Below the pieces are notes generated by a model. The model did no database searches. It was given only the letters and a program-made list of their open reading frames with translations, and was not told the DNA's origin. A stretch of DNA of 64,000 nt from Cricetomys ansorgei (Eukaryota > Chordata > Mammalia > Rodentia > Nesomyidae), in contig JAMJFZ010001258.1 in NCBI GenBank assembly GCA_026225945.1, forward strand, positions 12,454,001-12,518,000, written 5' to 3'. A program made the translations under genes and the position numbers. Shown here in pieces: positions 43,061 through 54,854 of this stretch. Every line of letters starts with the position of its first letter. Position 1 is the first letter of the stretch.

Positions 43061-44390
43061 TAGGAAGGAGAAGAAGGGAACATGAAGTTATGAGGAGGTG
43101 GAGGTAGGGGTAGATTTGGAGGGAACTTAGGGGAAAGAGGGGGAGGTGAATATGACCAGCAGACATTGTATGAACTACGAAATTCTCAAATAATTAAAAT
43201 ATCACATTTAAAAGACATGTTTTAAGCACGGCAGGATTTGGGAACGGAAACCACAGGATCTAAGCACAGCTCTGTGAAGGCCAAGGTGCGGCTCCACCCC
43301 AGGGTGCCTTGTCATCCTCCAGCCTCTCAGACATCTTCCTCCAACCTGCCTCCAAAATGTACTTCTCCATTCACTTGACTTTGATTATGAGGTAGTCTCG
43401 GGTAAGCCAGCCTGGCCTCAAACTTGCTGCGTAGCCAAGGATTCCATCAAGCCCCCATCCTCCTTTTACCTCCAGAGAGCTGAGCTCACAGACAAACCAC
43501 ACTCCCCTCTCACTCGGTCTTCTTTCCTCCACTCTTCCCGGCGCCTGCAGAGCCTTGACATCCCCCAGATCTGACCCACGGTGACCTGTACCTGAACTGC
43601 TGGACCAGGCTTTCTCCTCTTTGAACCTTTGCGTTCAAAGTATGCTGATCTAATCTCCTCCCTTCCTGGCCAGCTGCTGTGGTAGGGATTCTGGTTTCTA
43701 GATTTCTCTTCAGCTTGTGGAATAGGCATCTGTTTGGCTTCTGTGCGTCTTGCAAGAACACACAGCGAGGGGGGTCCAAGCGGATTGAAATCCAGCCTGA
43801 GTTTCATTTATCGGGCTGAGAGCCTGTGAGTCTGTGTCAACCCAGAAGGTCACTTTCTATCTGGCTTGAACAGGGCTGTGTCAGTTCTGGCTTCACAGAA
43901 CATCCAGGTTGTCTCATTCCTGTCATATCTGTCCTAGATGTTGTCCTACGCCACAATTCTTCAGGTTGTCCCTAAATAGAGGCGGTTTAACTAAGCGACT
44001 TGTGAGGTCCTCTCTATGTTCAAGTTTCTGTTCTTACGTCTCTTTTTGCCTACAGGTGTCTATCCCTCCACTTCAAAGATAGTCATTGACCCACAGGCTG
44101 TGGTGGAAGTCCCGTGCCACTCTACCCTACCTGGAGTCTTGCTTGCAGTCTGTTAGATGCACCCAAAGTCCAACCTAAAATTTAAAATCCTATTGATCAC
44201 TTAAAAATAGTTAAACTTAAATAACTTAAAAATAGTTTTTAAAAAAAAAAGTCTATGGATGCCTTTTTGTTGTTGTTTTCTGAAAGACAGATGTCTGGGA
44301 ACTTACTGTGTACCCAAGTATGACACAGAATTCCTGATCCTTCTGCCTCCACCTCCTTAGTGCTGCGGGCCGCACACTCATTATGATCAC
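43061..44390. other. Intergenic sequence, mostly unrecognised
   Basis: A B1-like scrap occurs near 43,395-43,440 (GTCTCGGGTAAGCCAGCCTG). No gene found; the proline/serine-rich reverse ORFs show no splice or domain evidence. Confidence 0.4.
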
Positions 44391-44393
44391 TTG

Positions 44394-44470
44394 CTGTTTT
44401 GTTTTGTTTTTCGAGACAGGGTCTCTCTGTGCAGCTCTGGCTTTCCTGGTACGCATTCTGTAGACCAGGC
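44394..44470 (-). mobile_element. B1 SINE, left piece (interrupted by LTR)
   Basis: TTTTTCGAGACAGGGTCTCT, GTACGCATTCTGTAGACCAG; continues at 44,810 after the LTR. Confidence 0.93.
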
Positions 44471-44803
44471 TGTGGGAGTACACCTAAGGGGCAGCTCGCC
44501 AAGAAGGACAAGGAATCATTTTGATCCATGGAAGCCCTCCCAGACCTCAGCAGAGGGAACCATTATCCTGGCCAGTGCCGGACTCCACAGTGGACCTCCA
44601 AGCATCTCAGCTCAGGTGTTTCTAGTCTTTCAGAACTCTGCAGGTGTTCTACTGACAGCACATGCAGATCATTACCAATCAAACATCCCCCACAGAAATC
44701 CAACAGCTGTAAACAATACATAACGCCCTAGACCTAGGCTAGCCCCTCACCCAACAGTGCATAAAACAGTTTCAAACATAACTAAAAATAAGCTTCCCCA
44801 ACA
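44471..44803 (-). mobile_element. Solo LTR (~333 bp), ERVK-like small family, copy 3, nested in a B1
   Basis: Plus-strand TGTGGGAGTAC to TTCCCCAACA with exact 6-bp duplication CCAGGC (44,465-44,470 and 44,804-44,809) taken from the B1 it interrupts. Its polyadenylation motif is mutated (AGTCTAGAAAC-type) compared with copies 1 and 2. Confidence 0.92.
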
Positions 44804-44887
44804 CCAGGCTGGCCTCAAAATCAGGGATCAACCTGCCTTTGCCTCCCAAATTCTGGAATTAAAGGTGTGCATCACCACCGCCCAGTT
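44804..44887 (-). mobile_element. B1 SINE, right piece
   Basis: CCAGGCTGGCCTCAAAATCA, CTGCCTTTGCCTCCCAAATT, GTGTGCATCACCACCGCCC. Confidence 0.93.
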
Positions 44888-44970
44888 TATGATTCCTTTT
44901 AAAAAGAGATTTTTTAAAAAGATATCTATCTTACCGTTACATTTTATTTTTGCTGTGTTTTTGTCTGTTT

Positions 44971-44974
<4 letters not shown>

Positions 44975-45008
<34 letters not shown>

Positions 45009-45012
45009 TGTA
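44975..45012. repeat. (GT)n microsatellite
   Basis: About 17 GT units with one interruption. Confidence 0.95.
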
Positions 45013-45129
45013 CATGAATGTGTAGGCATGCGTAGGTCAGAGGTTGATATCAAGTGTCTTCCTTAATCAACCTCCACCATTTTTTGAGACAAGATCTTCA
45101 ACTGAACCTGAGATCACCAATTTGAGCAC

Positions 45130-45600
45130 ATATTTCGCCAAAGGCAATGTACAGAAGGCGTATATGTATGTGAAAATGGGCACATTAAAACCACAATGAA
45201 ATACTATTATCCACCTTTCAGAATGGCAGAAATTTAAAATACTCTTTCCAGGAGATGTTAGCAAGGAAGCAGAGCAAGCGGACGAACGCTCCCACACTGC
45301 TAGGGGAAGAAAACACTGGGTGGCTGCCCTGACAGCAGTTTGACAGTTTCATTAAAAAGTCAATACGTATCCATCGTATGCTCCTGTTCTATCCACATGT
45401 ATCAGAGAGGAAAGGAGACATATGACCATATGAAGATTTGCCTGGAAACAACCCAGAAATCTACCAATGAGCGAACAGATAGAGTATGATGTACTCATAC
45501 AAAGGAACACTACGGGCAATACCAACGAATGAGCTATAGATACACATAGTGTAGAAACCTCAAAAGAATTATAGTGAATGCAAAGGGCAGTCTCTCCTCC
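45130..45600 (+). mobile_element. Old LINE-1/HAL1 fragment
   Basis: AAACCACAATGAAATACTAT, CAGAATGGCAGAAATTTAAA, GTACTCATACAAAGGAACAC, GAATGAGCTATAGATACAC. Confidence 0.7.
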
Positions 45601-46420
45601 CTACAAGAGTCCACGCCATTAATACAGTAAATGGAGACCAAACTACAAACTACAGTGAGAAAAATAAAGAAGTTCCCTGCCTCTGGGTCTAACAGCGAGC
45701 CTTCCCCCTATTGTGATCCTTATAATATGGAAGCTACTCTCCGAGTTCTTATAACTTTAATTAGCATTGACATCTCACTGATTTGTAGACATTTCACCCC
45801 TGGTCAGAATCACTGAGTTTCACAAAATGTGGGTTAGTGAATCTCTCGCCAGCCCCGCTTTGCTCGAGAGACCATCCTAATTCGAATCTTCACATGTGCG
45901 TTTCAAATGTTCTCCGGTTCACATAACAAGGATTAGGGAATTATTAGGGGATAAAGACTGCTTTGAAACCAATATTCCTGCCACCCAGCACCAGAACCAA
46001 TCCTGCTAAACCAACAGTCCCAGAAGCCCTTTCCTTTGTCTTCCCTTCAAGCTGTGTGATTTGGTTTCCCAAAGGGAGGCTGCGTTCCATTCTGTGTCGA
46101 AAGTACCCAGATCCTCCAGATAAGCTCATTTACAATGAGGTGCACCCCTGCAAAACCACCCAGCTGTGTTACTTTCAAATCACTCACCCCTTTATTGAGC
46201 TGGCAAAGCAAGCTAGCTCAATTACTAATATAAAAGCACTGAAGACGATGTGCTCCCTCGCTTCTGATAGGCAGCAGTTTTTTATTAAAGAATGAGGGTT
46301 TCTGGGAGGAACAATTCAATAGCCCCTTAATTCCCAAGAGCTTGAGGCAAATTAACCAGACGATTTTAAACTCCTTTACCAAGAAATTTTAACAATCAAT
46401 GGAAGCAAAGTTTAAAAGCA
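45601..46420. other. Repeat-poor intergenic segment
   Basis: About 800 bp without a recognisable rodent repeat, including TTAATTCCCAAGAGCTTGAG and GGCAAATTAACCAGACG. A candidate conserved non-coding element. Short ORFs have no gene support. Confidence 0.4.
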
Positions 46421-46422
46421 GA

Positions 46423-46453
<31 letters not shown>
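46423..46453. repeat. (CA)n microsatellite
   Basis: About 14 CA units. Confidence 0.95.
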
Positions 46454-46455
<2 letters not shown>

Positions 46456-46579
46456 AATGGAAATGAAACCCAGTGGGGTTTCTGACACAGGTGACAGACA
46501 TTGTTGTCTTTTTAAATAGTCTTAACATAATTAAGCTCCCGAAAAGGTCTGCAGATTGTTCTTTTGTGGTAGTAATTTC

Positions 46580-46662
46580 CTGTCACTGCTGGGGATTGAA
46601 CCCAAGGCTTTGCCCGCGGTACGCAAGTGCTCTCCCACTGAGCTACACTCCTCGCAGAAGGC
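46580..46662 (-). mobile_element. ID/B4-head SINE fragment
   Basis: GGGGATTGAACCCAAGGCTT, CGCAAGTGCTCTCCCACTGA: tRNA-Ala-derived ID core in reverse. Confidence 0.7.
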
Positions 46663-48076
46663 CAGAGATTAAATGACATTGGTCAGTACTTTAGTACAGA
46701 CAGCCAGGGCCAAGCAAGTGCAAGGCCAAAACCCAGCGCTGTTCTTAGCTTTATCCAGCGTTTCTGAAAGATGTGAGGGAGTTTATGACAAATTTAATTG
46801 TCACTGACCTGAAAAAAAAAAAAAAGGACTTGTTGCAGAAAGGAGCATAACGTGCCACACCACTTCCTCTTCAGACCGCTTCAAAATTGTCTCAAGCAAG
46901 GATTCTTTTTCCAGGCTACGCCCACCTCCTCAGACAAGCTCATCCATTGGCTGAATGGTGCCAGGGCCTATCAAGGGCCTCTTTACTTGAAACAACTCTC
47001 AAGAGCCCTCCCAGATCTGGGGATCTCAGTGGGGTTTGTTGAGACCTGTGTAGAGACTACTGCTCAGTCCTGCCTCCCTCCTCCCCCTTCCACAGATGTG
47101 AACCCGGAAGCACTCACCAATATCCTACAGTCCAATAGCACTCACTAATGCCCTATAGGCCAATAGCACTCCCCAGTACCCTATAGGGTTCTCTGTGTAC
47201 TCGGTACCCTATAGGTCACTCCTCTGTCTCAGAGCTATCTTCCCCACACTTTTAGAGAGCGGTCAGAATCGTGCTCCTCAGGACTGCGTCACAGAGGGAA
47301 GCTCACTTTCACCTGGATATCTTCCAGAAACATCCTATAAATCTGCACCTGCAGAAACTTGTTGCTCTTTCCCCGCCCCCCTTCCTCCCCTGTGGGCTCC
47401 CTCTCTGCCTGTGTGGGGCTTTTTATATAAGCAGGAGTTGTATTACTTTCTCACTGTGACCATACACCTTACATGAGACAGCTTAAAGGAGGAAGCGTTC
47501 ATTTCACTTGTGATTTGAAGAAAGACAACCTGTCACGGGGTGGGGGTGGGGGTGGGGGGTGTCTTGCTCCAGTCGCAGCAGACCAGGAGGTATAAATGGG
47601 AGAATGTCTGCATTTAACTCACTTTATCCTTTCTCCCCTTCTGTTCAGTCCAGGATCCCAGCCTATGGGATGGTACCTTCCACATTCAGGGTAGGGGTGT
47701 CCCCACCCCGCTGGAAACACCTAGGTGTTTCTTAATCCAATCAAGTTGACCCAAACTAACCATCGTAAGAGCATAATAGACCAGTTGTCCTACTATTGAA
47801 CTTGTTTCATCTCCATATAGTCTACATGCAGAGCGTTTCCTGTTAGTACACAGATGTTCCATGCAACCCCAAGTCACTCTGCTATGCCGTCATTAGACCA
47901 TGATTCTTAACCACTCGTTCCTATATGATTACGTCAGTAGTATTTGGATTTTCCCTTTCACAGATCCTAATTTCAAAGAATTAATACTCAACTACTGTCT
48001 TTGCCTATTTGTATAATAGATAGCCATAGGGCAAACTCACAGAAGTAGAATCTAGAATTCTTGGAACAGATGACAT
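46663..48076. other. Intergenic sequence, mostly unrecognised
   Basis: Contains a short imperfect tandem array near 47,110-47,215 (CCAATAGCACTCAC / CCCTATAGG phrases repeated three times). No gene. Confidence 0.4.
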
Positions 48077-48092
48077 GGGAATTTAATTTTTT

Positions 48093-48279
48093 AAATATTT
48101 TTATTTTATTTTATGTGCATTGGTGTTTTGCCTGCATGTGTGTTTGTGTGAGAGTGTTGGATCCCCTGCAACTGGAGTTACCAACAGTTGTGAGCTGCCA
48201 TGTGGGTGCTGGGAATTGAACCCAGGTCCTCTGGAAGAGCAGCCATGCTCTTAACTGCTGAGCCGTTTCTCCAGCCTCA
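48093..48279 (-). mobile_element. B2 SINE with exact target duplication
   Basis: GTGAGCTGCCATGTGGGTGC, ACCCAGGTCCTCTGGAAGAG, GAGCCGTTTCTCCAGCC; flanked by GGGAATTTAATTTTTT on both sides (from 48,077 and 48,279-48,280). Confidence 0.95.
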
Positions 48280-48779
48280 GGGAATTTAATTTTTTTAAAA
48301 AACTGCCAAATCATCCCCCCCCCCGCAAAAAAAAGCAGCACAAATTTAGACTCACAGAACTGCCAAAGCCAGAGAGAGAGGATGTCTCTTTGTGCCCTTA
48401 CCAGCTTTCAACACAACAAAATATTTTCATCTTTGCCAACAGAAAGTAGAAAATGTTACTTTCCAGCATCCCCACAGACCCATGGTGCCTTTGTGTGTAA
48501 AATGTCTAGGTGAAAGTGTTTAAAAATGTCTCCCTTATCCTGGACTGCTGCAACCTTCTAGATAGTCAGTCAAGTAGGAACATGGGATTTGCCATTCAGA
48601 ATTCTGTTTCTACCCAAGCTGCCTCCTTGGCCAGATACCATTGTTCAACTTGCAAGCCGAGCATCTATATACATGGCTGCCCTAGAGCTTCAGTCTCTTA
48701 CATTGTATTCTTTAATTGCAAGCAAGTTGGAGTATTTTCAGTACTATATATTGGTCCTTTTCTTCTTTCCTTCCTTCCT

Positions 48780-48822
<43 letters not shown>
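48780..48822. repeat. (CT)n microsatellite
   Basis: About 19 CT units. Confidence 0.95.
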
Positions 48823-48823
<1 letters not shown>

Positions 48824-48824
<1 letters not shown>

Positions 48825-48908
48825 CTTTGAGACAGAATCCCATTATGTAGACTAGGCTGACCTAGAACTCACAGAGCTCCACCTGCCTCTGCCTCCCACA
48901 TGCTTGGA
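48824..48908 (-). mobile_element. B1 SINE, partial
   Basis: TTTGAGACAGAATCCCATTA, GTAGACTAGGCTGACCTAG, CTGCCTCTGCCTCCCACATG. Confidence 0.88.
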
Positions 48909-49044
48909 GGCCATCTTCTTCTTTATGAAACCTGTTCTGAGTGGTTCAAAAACCCAGGAAACCAATATATTCGAAATGGTAATTGTTGTTTGATATTTTA
49001 CTTGTTGAATTTAAAGTTGTTTTTTTCTTTTTTCTGTCTTTTTT

Positions 49045-49168
49045 TTGGGGGGGCTGGTGCATGGAATTTCCTGGTGTTACTCTGGCTTTAAGCTCTAGGA
49101 TCAAAGATTCTAATGCCTCAGCCTCCCAAGTAGCTGGGACTTCAGGCACAAGCCGCTGTACCTGGCCA
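49045..49168 (-). mobile_element. Old 7SL-derived SINE (PB1/FLAM-like)
   Basis: GCCTCAGCCTCCCAAGTAGC, GGGACTTCAGGCACAAGCC, TGTACCTGGCC: nearer to ancestral Alu/PB1 monomers than to B1. Confidence 0.75.
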
Positions 49169-49479
49169 CCTTGTCTTTTACATTGTTGCTCCAAGTAACA
49201 TTTCATATAAAAAGGAAACGTCATTATTTTTCAAAAAGGTGAACACTTCTCCGAACCACAATGGGAAATGTCCGATTCCAAGGCTTCCCCTGCTTGGTCT
49301 TCACCTACTTTTCTAGACCATCCTCAGCCCCAGACTCTGATCATTTTATGTACTATACTGGCTGTTTGCTGCCTGCCCACGAGATCATTTATTCCTTAGG
49401 ATGGGCTCTTGGTACCGCAGTGTTTTCAGAGCTGGCCTGCAGATACCTGCTGAGTCCACAAAGGAGTCCGTAAACAAAC

Positions 49480-49880
49480 CCTCCACTTCCATTAAACCTT
49501 CTTCTGAACACTTCAGATGTGGCTCAAATGCCCTTCCTGCCCTTGCTATCAAGACAGACCTTTTCCCGGACGGACCTTTAAGCAGATCACCTCCATAGGC
49601 CTCTTCAGTCCATATTCAACACTAAAGTCAACTCACACGTTTCCTATTAGGCCAGTCCTGCTCATCCCGGCTGGAAGTCTTCTCAACCAAACTCACCCAA
49701 CTTTGGAGAAGCCTGTGCAGTCAACTCTTTAGCCGCACGACCTCAGCATTCTTAGCTACATATCATTTCCTGCCATGAAGAGCCGCAATCATATCTTAAG
49801 GTCTTTCCCCATTTTACTACTTAATCTAGTCTTGTATGCAATATGTGTTCAATAAATATTTGAGGGCGATATCAACAAGT
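49480..49880 (+). mobile_element. LINE-2 3' end (ancient)
   Basis: GATGTGGCTCAAATGCCCTT and ATGTGTTCAATAAATATTTG are L2 3' hallmarks. Confidence 0.65.
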
Positions 49881-49937
49881 CAGTGAATGAGGGTTTGATC
49901 CTCTGACTTCTCAACTACTGTCCACAAAAATAAACGG

Positions 49938-50090
49938 GGTCACCGAGTGGTGGTGGCACACACACCTTGAATCCCAACTCGGGAGGCAGAGGCAGGTGGA
50001 TCTCTGTGAGTTCGAGGCCAGCCTGGTCTACAGAGTGAGTTCCAGGACAGCCAGAGTTACAACAGAGAAACCCTGTTTTGAAAAACCGTA
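49938..50090 (+). mobile_element. B1 SINE
   Basis: GGTCACCGAGTGGTGGTGGC, CCAGCCTGGTCTACAGAGTG, AGAGTTACAACAGAGAAACC. Confidence 0.94.
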
Positions 50091-50316
50091 AATAAACAAA
50101 CAAGCAAACAAACAAATAGGGTCATATAATGGGAAAGTGAGATGAGATGTCAGTTTTAGAAAGTATTGAACATTGGACTCCTGGTACTGTGGGGACAGAG
50201 GGATATTTGCTCCATGGACAGTAGGTTAGTGTGTCCGCAATTCTATACTTATCAAGTAGCAACCATATAAATTTACTATGGTCTAAGTTCAGGTTATAAA
50301 GCAAAAATAAAAGAAA

Positions 50317-50335
50317 GCTTTTTTTTTTTTTTTTA
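50317..50335 (-). other. Long T run: possible poly(A) tail of a minus-strand retrocopy
   Basis: T16 on the plus strand next to unique-looking sequence to its right. It could be the tail of an unidentified processed sequence at about 50,335-51,060. I cannot name a parent gene or find a target duplication. Confidence 0.25.
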
Positions 50336-51160
50336 CTCACTGCAGTTAATTTAATAAATTAGTAAAATAGTCTCTGAAGCGGCATCGGCTCCTGCGGAAA
50401 GAAGTGGAACAAATAAACCCAGTGTGGAATCTTGAAATATTGATGGTATATTATATATCCTGTGCCTTGACATCTGGGCTCTTCTTTTTCAGTCACTCCT
50501 GGAGTCAGCCATGAGCCTCTGGTCATCTGACCACCTGCCCATAGCTGGAGAGTCCAAGACAGCATCGTTCACATATCTGGTAGCTGGAGCTGGATGTCCA
50601 TTGGGGCCATGCTATCTATAATGTAGACTGACCTTCTCCACCGCATGAAGCTTCTCAGAGTATGAAGATGGTGAAGACATTAGCCACAAGGTCTTTTAAA
50701 GTCCAGGCTCTAGAATCCACATAGCACCATTTCTGCCTTGGGAGTCAGAGACTGTCACACGTGGACAACCTAGAGCCAAGGGATGAGAAGTCAGGCTCGG
50801 TTTATTATCATCAGAACAACTAAGTCACATCACAAAGGACTAAAGGGATGGGAGCCACTGGGGGCCGACAGGGAACAGGCAGCGCTATCCATTTCCTTAA
50901 TACTGTTCCTCCTGCTCCTGCCTTCTACAGTCCATGAGTGTGGGCCCACTGCAGTGTTGAAGGGGGTGAATGATTGCATCTTCTTACAAAGGGAAGAAAA
51001 TGTAGACATACTGTCAAAACAAAGGAAGAAAGTAGCACTCGCCATAAATCCCAGCACCTGAAAACAACCAGTGTTGGGGCTTAGGTACACCTTCATCCAG
51101 CCCTAGTTCTAGAATACGGATAAAAGCATGTGTCTAAAAGACCGCGCGCTCTCTTGCCAG
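50336..51160. other. Intergenic sequence of unknown origin
   Basis: Repeat-poor; only short frames. Confidence 0.4.
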
Positions 51161-51164
51161 GTTC

Positions 51165-51300
51165 TGTGTTGCATACTTCACACAGATTCTCATTTAATAC
51201 CATAATGCATAAGATGTACGTATTATTATTTTTATATTGCTTTCAGTGTACAGAGGGGGAGGTTGAAGCTTAGGGACCTCAACTAACCTGCTTTGTGTTT
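51165..51300 (-). mobile_element. MIR SINE (ancient)
   Basis: CAGATTCTCATTTAATACCA, GTACGTATTATTATTTTTAT, TAGGGACCTCAACTAACCTG. Confidence 0.7.
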
Positions 51301-51865
51301 TGTACGGATGCGCACGTCTTCAACAGTTTTTAAAGGCCCTTTTCTTATATAATCTTCTATCACACATTTCCTTATTTGACTGCTTCCGAACGGGCTGAAT
51401 CGATACGGAAAAACCAACAATGACTTTACAATATTTGGGATTACGGTTCCTGGCTGTGCTTGCTTCCCAGGCCTGTCAGGTGGTTGCAGATTAGAACAAA
51501 ATAACGATGTACGCCCTTCACTGCAAAGTACCGGCTTTGACATTTTAATCTTTTGTAAGAGCCTCAAAGCTTGATTTTGGCAAAGCTAGTCGGTGGAGAA
51601 TATAGCATCTGATCCTTTTTTTTTTTTTTAATGCTATGACACATTTTCTAAAAGCTCAGCAGCCTGAGTGCAAAGTTGGATGGCGTCCACCTCCAAGGAG
51701 CCAGAGTGGGAGTCTTGTGGGGTGGAAGGTGTTTGCGATTTGCTGCACAATTCAAAGTTTTCCTGGCCACTTGGCTTTCAGTGAATGAACACATCCTTGC
51801 GATGACACAGGCCTTACTTTCTGTCCTTAATCTCTGGGTGTTGTGTATTCTAAGGTAACAGTTGG
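51301..51865. other. Repeat-poor intergenic segment
   Basis: No known repeat except T13 at 51,618-51,630; possible conserved non-coding DNA. Confidence 0.4.
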
Positions 51866-51875
51866 CTGCAATGTG

Positions 51876-51963
51876 GGAGGGAGGGAGGAAGGGAGGGAGG
51901 AGAGGAGGGAGGGAAGGAGGGAGGGAAGGAGGAAGAAAGGGAGGGAGGGAGGGAGGGAGGGCA
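51876..51963. repeat. (GGGA)n purine tract
   Basis: GGGAGGGAGGAAGGGAGGGA-type tract of about 88 bp. The Pro/Ser-rich reverse ORFs are artefacts. Confidence 0.95.
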
Positions 51964-52735
51964 GGGAGTGGCAGCCTGAAGTGATTGAGAAGAGAAATGC
52001 AGCAAAGTCCCTCTGTATGTGAACTCACAGACTGGTGACACGGCAAGACCTGAAAATGGCAGCTATAACACGAGAAGCGATATGATGTTCAGAATCACAC
52101 GATGTGATTTTCCCACTGCTTTGTAAACTCGGTGCTCGTCTACGCTTGTTCATGAGTCACCTCTAGCTGTCAGAAATAAAAGATTCAGCAGACTTCCCTG
52201 GAAGAGGTTTTAGAAATAAAGTCCTTTAATCCACTTGTCGAAATCGGGCTGAGAGTTCTCATTTCCAGCCGGTCACATAATAAGAAGGACAAACTCATGA
52301 ACAAAGCACTTTGCTAATAAAGAGAAGACAATCAACTTAGGAAAAATACAAAGAGTAGACTATTAGATGGAGCTGCGCTGCAGACAGCCTGTGTGTGTTT
52401 ACCTTCAGAAGTATGAAACCCTTGATTCCTAAATTTCTCTTTCATAACAATACCATAAGCAAGATCAACGAGAGATTAAATGCTATTAAATTTTAACCAA
52501 GCCTACAGTAACTTGATGAATAAGTCATTGTTCCTTTGCCAACTACAATAGATCGGAAATCGCTGCCTAGAACACTGAGCGGAGATGGATTCTGAGGTTG
52601 AGAGGTGAACCTCAGAAATAGAGCTCTGAGATAATCCAATGACTTTTGCCCACTCAACAGGCAATACAGGGTATTCAGTGTGCATACCTCAGGGTGGTTA
52701 CCACTGTGCCGAGTGAGAAAATATTATACTACATG
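51964..52735. other. Intergenic sequence, nothing recognised
   Basis: No gene or repeat identified. Confidence 0.4.
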
Positions 52736-52759
52736 AAACATCTCTTTAAAAATAATCCT

Positions 52760-52980
52760 TTCTTTATGATCACCTAACATTTATTTGTTGCACACCAAGT
52801 GTCTTCCAGAAAATATTCTAGGTACTGGGAACACAGCAGAAAACAAATGCACAGACACGTATGCCCACATATCAACTAGCAGTTGAATCAAGTAAGATCT
52901 TTCCTGTGTAGCATCTCGTTTAAACTTCATAATGGCCTACCAAAGTAAGCGAGATGGGTGGAGATATCTACGCATTACTA
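52760..52980. mobile_element. Ancient L2/MIR-like fragment
   Basis: AACATTTATTTGTTGCACAC, CCAAGTGTCTTCCAGAAAAT, CTAGGTACTGGGAACACAGC, GTAGCATCTCGTTTAAACTT. Confidence 0.6.
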
Positions 52981-53139
52981 ATGAGGGCTTGAATATGCTT
53001 TCTTAGCTTAAATGTAGCTATGGACAACATAGAGCAAAATTAAGTAGCTAACAAGCATCGAGCAGGAAATATACTTAAAAACATCTTAAAAGTCAAGAAT
53101 AAGGTTCACCACTCTTGAGCAGTGTAGAAGGAACAGAGA

Positions 53140-53950
53140 TTTGAGAGGGACTACCCAAAGACTACTTGCTCTCACTAAGAGTGCACATGATCTACAAATC
53201 CAAAGAATTCCGTAGACACAATCAGTGAGGGTGTAACAAAATTTCTAGACATAAAATCAATACTTGTACGTGTCATCGACATGAACACGTAATGACAAAA
53301 GAATCATTCACAACCACAGTAACCAGAGATGCAAATGTGATTTCAGCTGAAATGCTAGCTCAGTTTTCTGTGGAACTTACCAAGCTCAATGTCCAGTTCT
53401 GTTCAAGTACAAAGAAAGAGTTGATGTCAATACACGATAGCAATGGCGGTCAAGATAGGGGAATGCATCCAGATCTTAAGATTTACAGCAAACAAGACAA
53501 AGTGGAACAGACAACTAACCCAACTCAACAGATGAGACAGACTGTAAAGAAACCCCAACATGAATGAATCATTGATATTCACAGTGTTGTTTTACTATCA
53601 CTGGAACAAATGAACTAATAACAAATTTTTCTTGGGAAATAGGCTAGTTCATGGGAGGATCTCCTTACCTGCCCCCACACTAGTACACTTGAACTCAAAG
53701 CTTAAAGGTCTTCAAAGCATCCAAAAGGAAATACAAGAGAATACCTTATATCCTGGAAATAAGAAAGAATTCTTACACAGATGATAAGAACAAAATTGGT
53801 CAGTTTAAACGTCTGCTAAACAGAGATAATTTAAACCAACTGAAAACATAAGCCACTATTTGGAGAAAGTATCTACATAGTTGCAACTAATAAAAATATT
53901 GGTTTCCAAATAGTATAAAGTATACTAAGTATAAAAAGTATTCCCACAAA
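53140..53950 (+). mobile_element. Decayed old LINE-1 ORF2 fragment
   Basis: AAGAATTCCGTAGACACAAT, CAATACTTGTACGTGTCATC, GAATACCTTATATCCTGGAA: typical L1M ORF2 remnants with many stops. Confidence 0.65.
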
Positions 53951-53962
53951 ATACCAGGATAA

Positions 53963-54010
53963 GGCTGGGGTGTCGCTCAGTGGTAGAGCGTGTGCTCAGC
54001 TAGCTTCAGT
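53963..54010 (+). mobile_element. ID-type SINE head
   Basis: AGGCTGGGGTGTCGCTCAGT and GGTAGAGCGTGTGCTCAGCT give a tRNA-like A box. Confidence 0.65.
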
Positions 54011-54029
54011 GTCTTTGTTCATTTTTTGG

Positions 54030-54182
54030 GGGTGAGGGAGCATAATTGAGACAGGGTTCCATGTAGCCCGGGCTGACCTTGAATTCGCTATTTATATAAT
54101 TGAAGATGGCCTCGCACTCCCATTCCCCTTGCCTCCCCCTCCCAAGTGCTAGAATTATAGGGTGCCTCTATGCCTGGCTCAT
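54030..54182 (-). mobile_element. B1-like SINE
   Basis: TTGAGACAGGGTTCCATGTA, GCCCGGGCTGACCTTGAATT, TCCCAAGTGCTAGAATTATA. Confidence 0.82.
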
Positions 54183-54854
54183 CATTGTCTTTCTGGTGTT
54201 GACACTGTAATAACAAGAAATAAAAATGAGAATAAAACCTGGAGTAGCAAACTCTTGCCAAGGCCACCGATGGGCAATAGACACAAACAAGCTGTGTTGG
54301 TCAACTTTCCATAACTGTGACAAAATTCTTGAGATAAACATTTTTTGATAAAATCATTTTATACTGATTATGTCAATAAAAACATCACACAGCTAGTGTA
54401 AGGATACCACTCAAACACTTGCCCAGCCCCAAACTCTATAATCTCAGCGAATGTCTGTACAGGGTGGCCAAACAGAAGCAGTGGAGTTTCTTTAGGGTTT
54501 TATATTTCCATTACCAATTATATTTTTATTCACTTTACCTACCAGGAAAAAAAAATGACAGAATTGGAACAAAAATAAAAAACAAAAACAAAAAACAGCT
54601 TTCTAACCCCTTTATGACTTGTCTCTGTGTCTGCAACAGTCCTTCCTCGTTACGTAATCTTACCCTTCCTCGAGCTCCTCTGTAATCTTACAGCGCGGCC
54701 GCGCTTCCGGCTGCTTTCATGTGCACACAAGCACACTACAGGCTAGCGTCCACGCGTGAAGGTGAATGCGAGGGTTGCTCTGAGCTCAGGTTTCCTTCCT
54801 TAATACCATACTTTCCGCATCCAGTTATTTTCCTGCCAATTTCAAGAATTTATT

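Noticed and set aside
45963..46295. 110-codon ORF in repeat-poor DNA
   Set aside because: No domain, no recognisable homologue, no splice partners, and a length within chance. It is mentioned only as possible conserved non-coding DNA.
53963..54010. tRNA-like sequence
   Set aside because: It lacks a complete cloverleaf and acceptor stem and matches the ID SINE head. The same applies at 16,727, 46,580 and 59,193.
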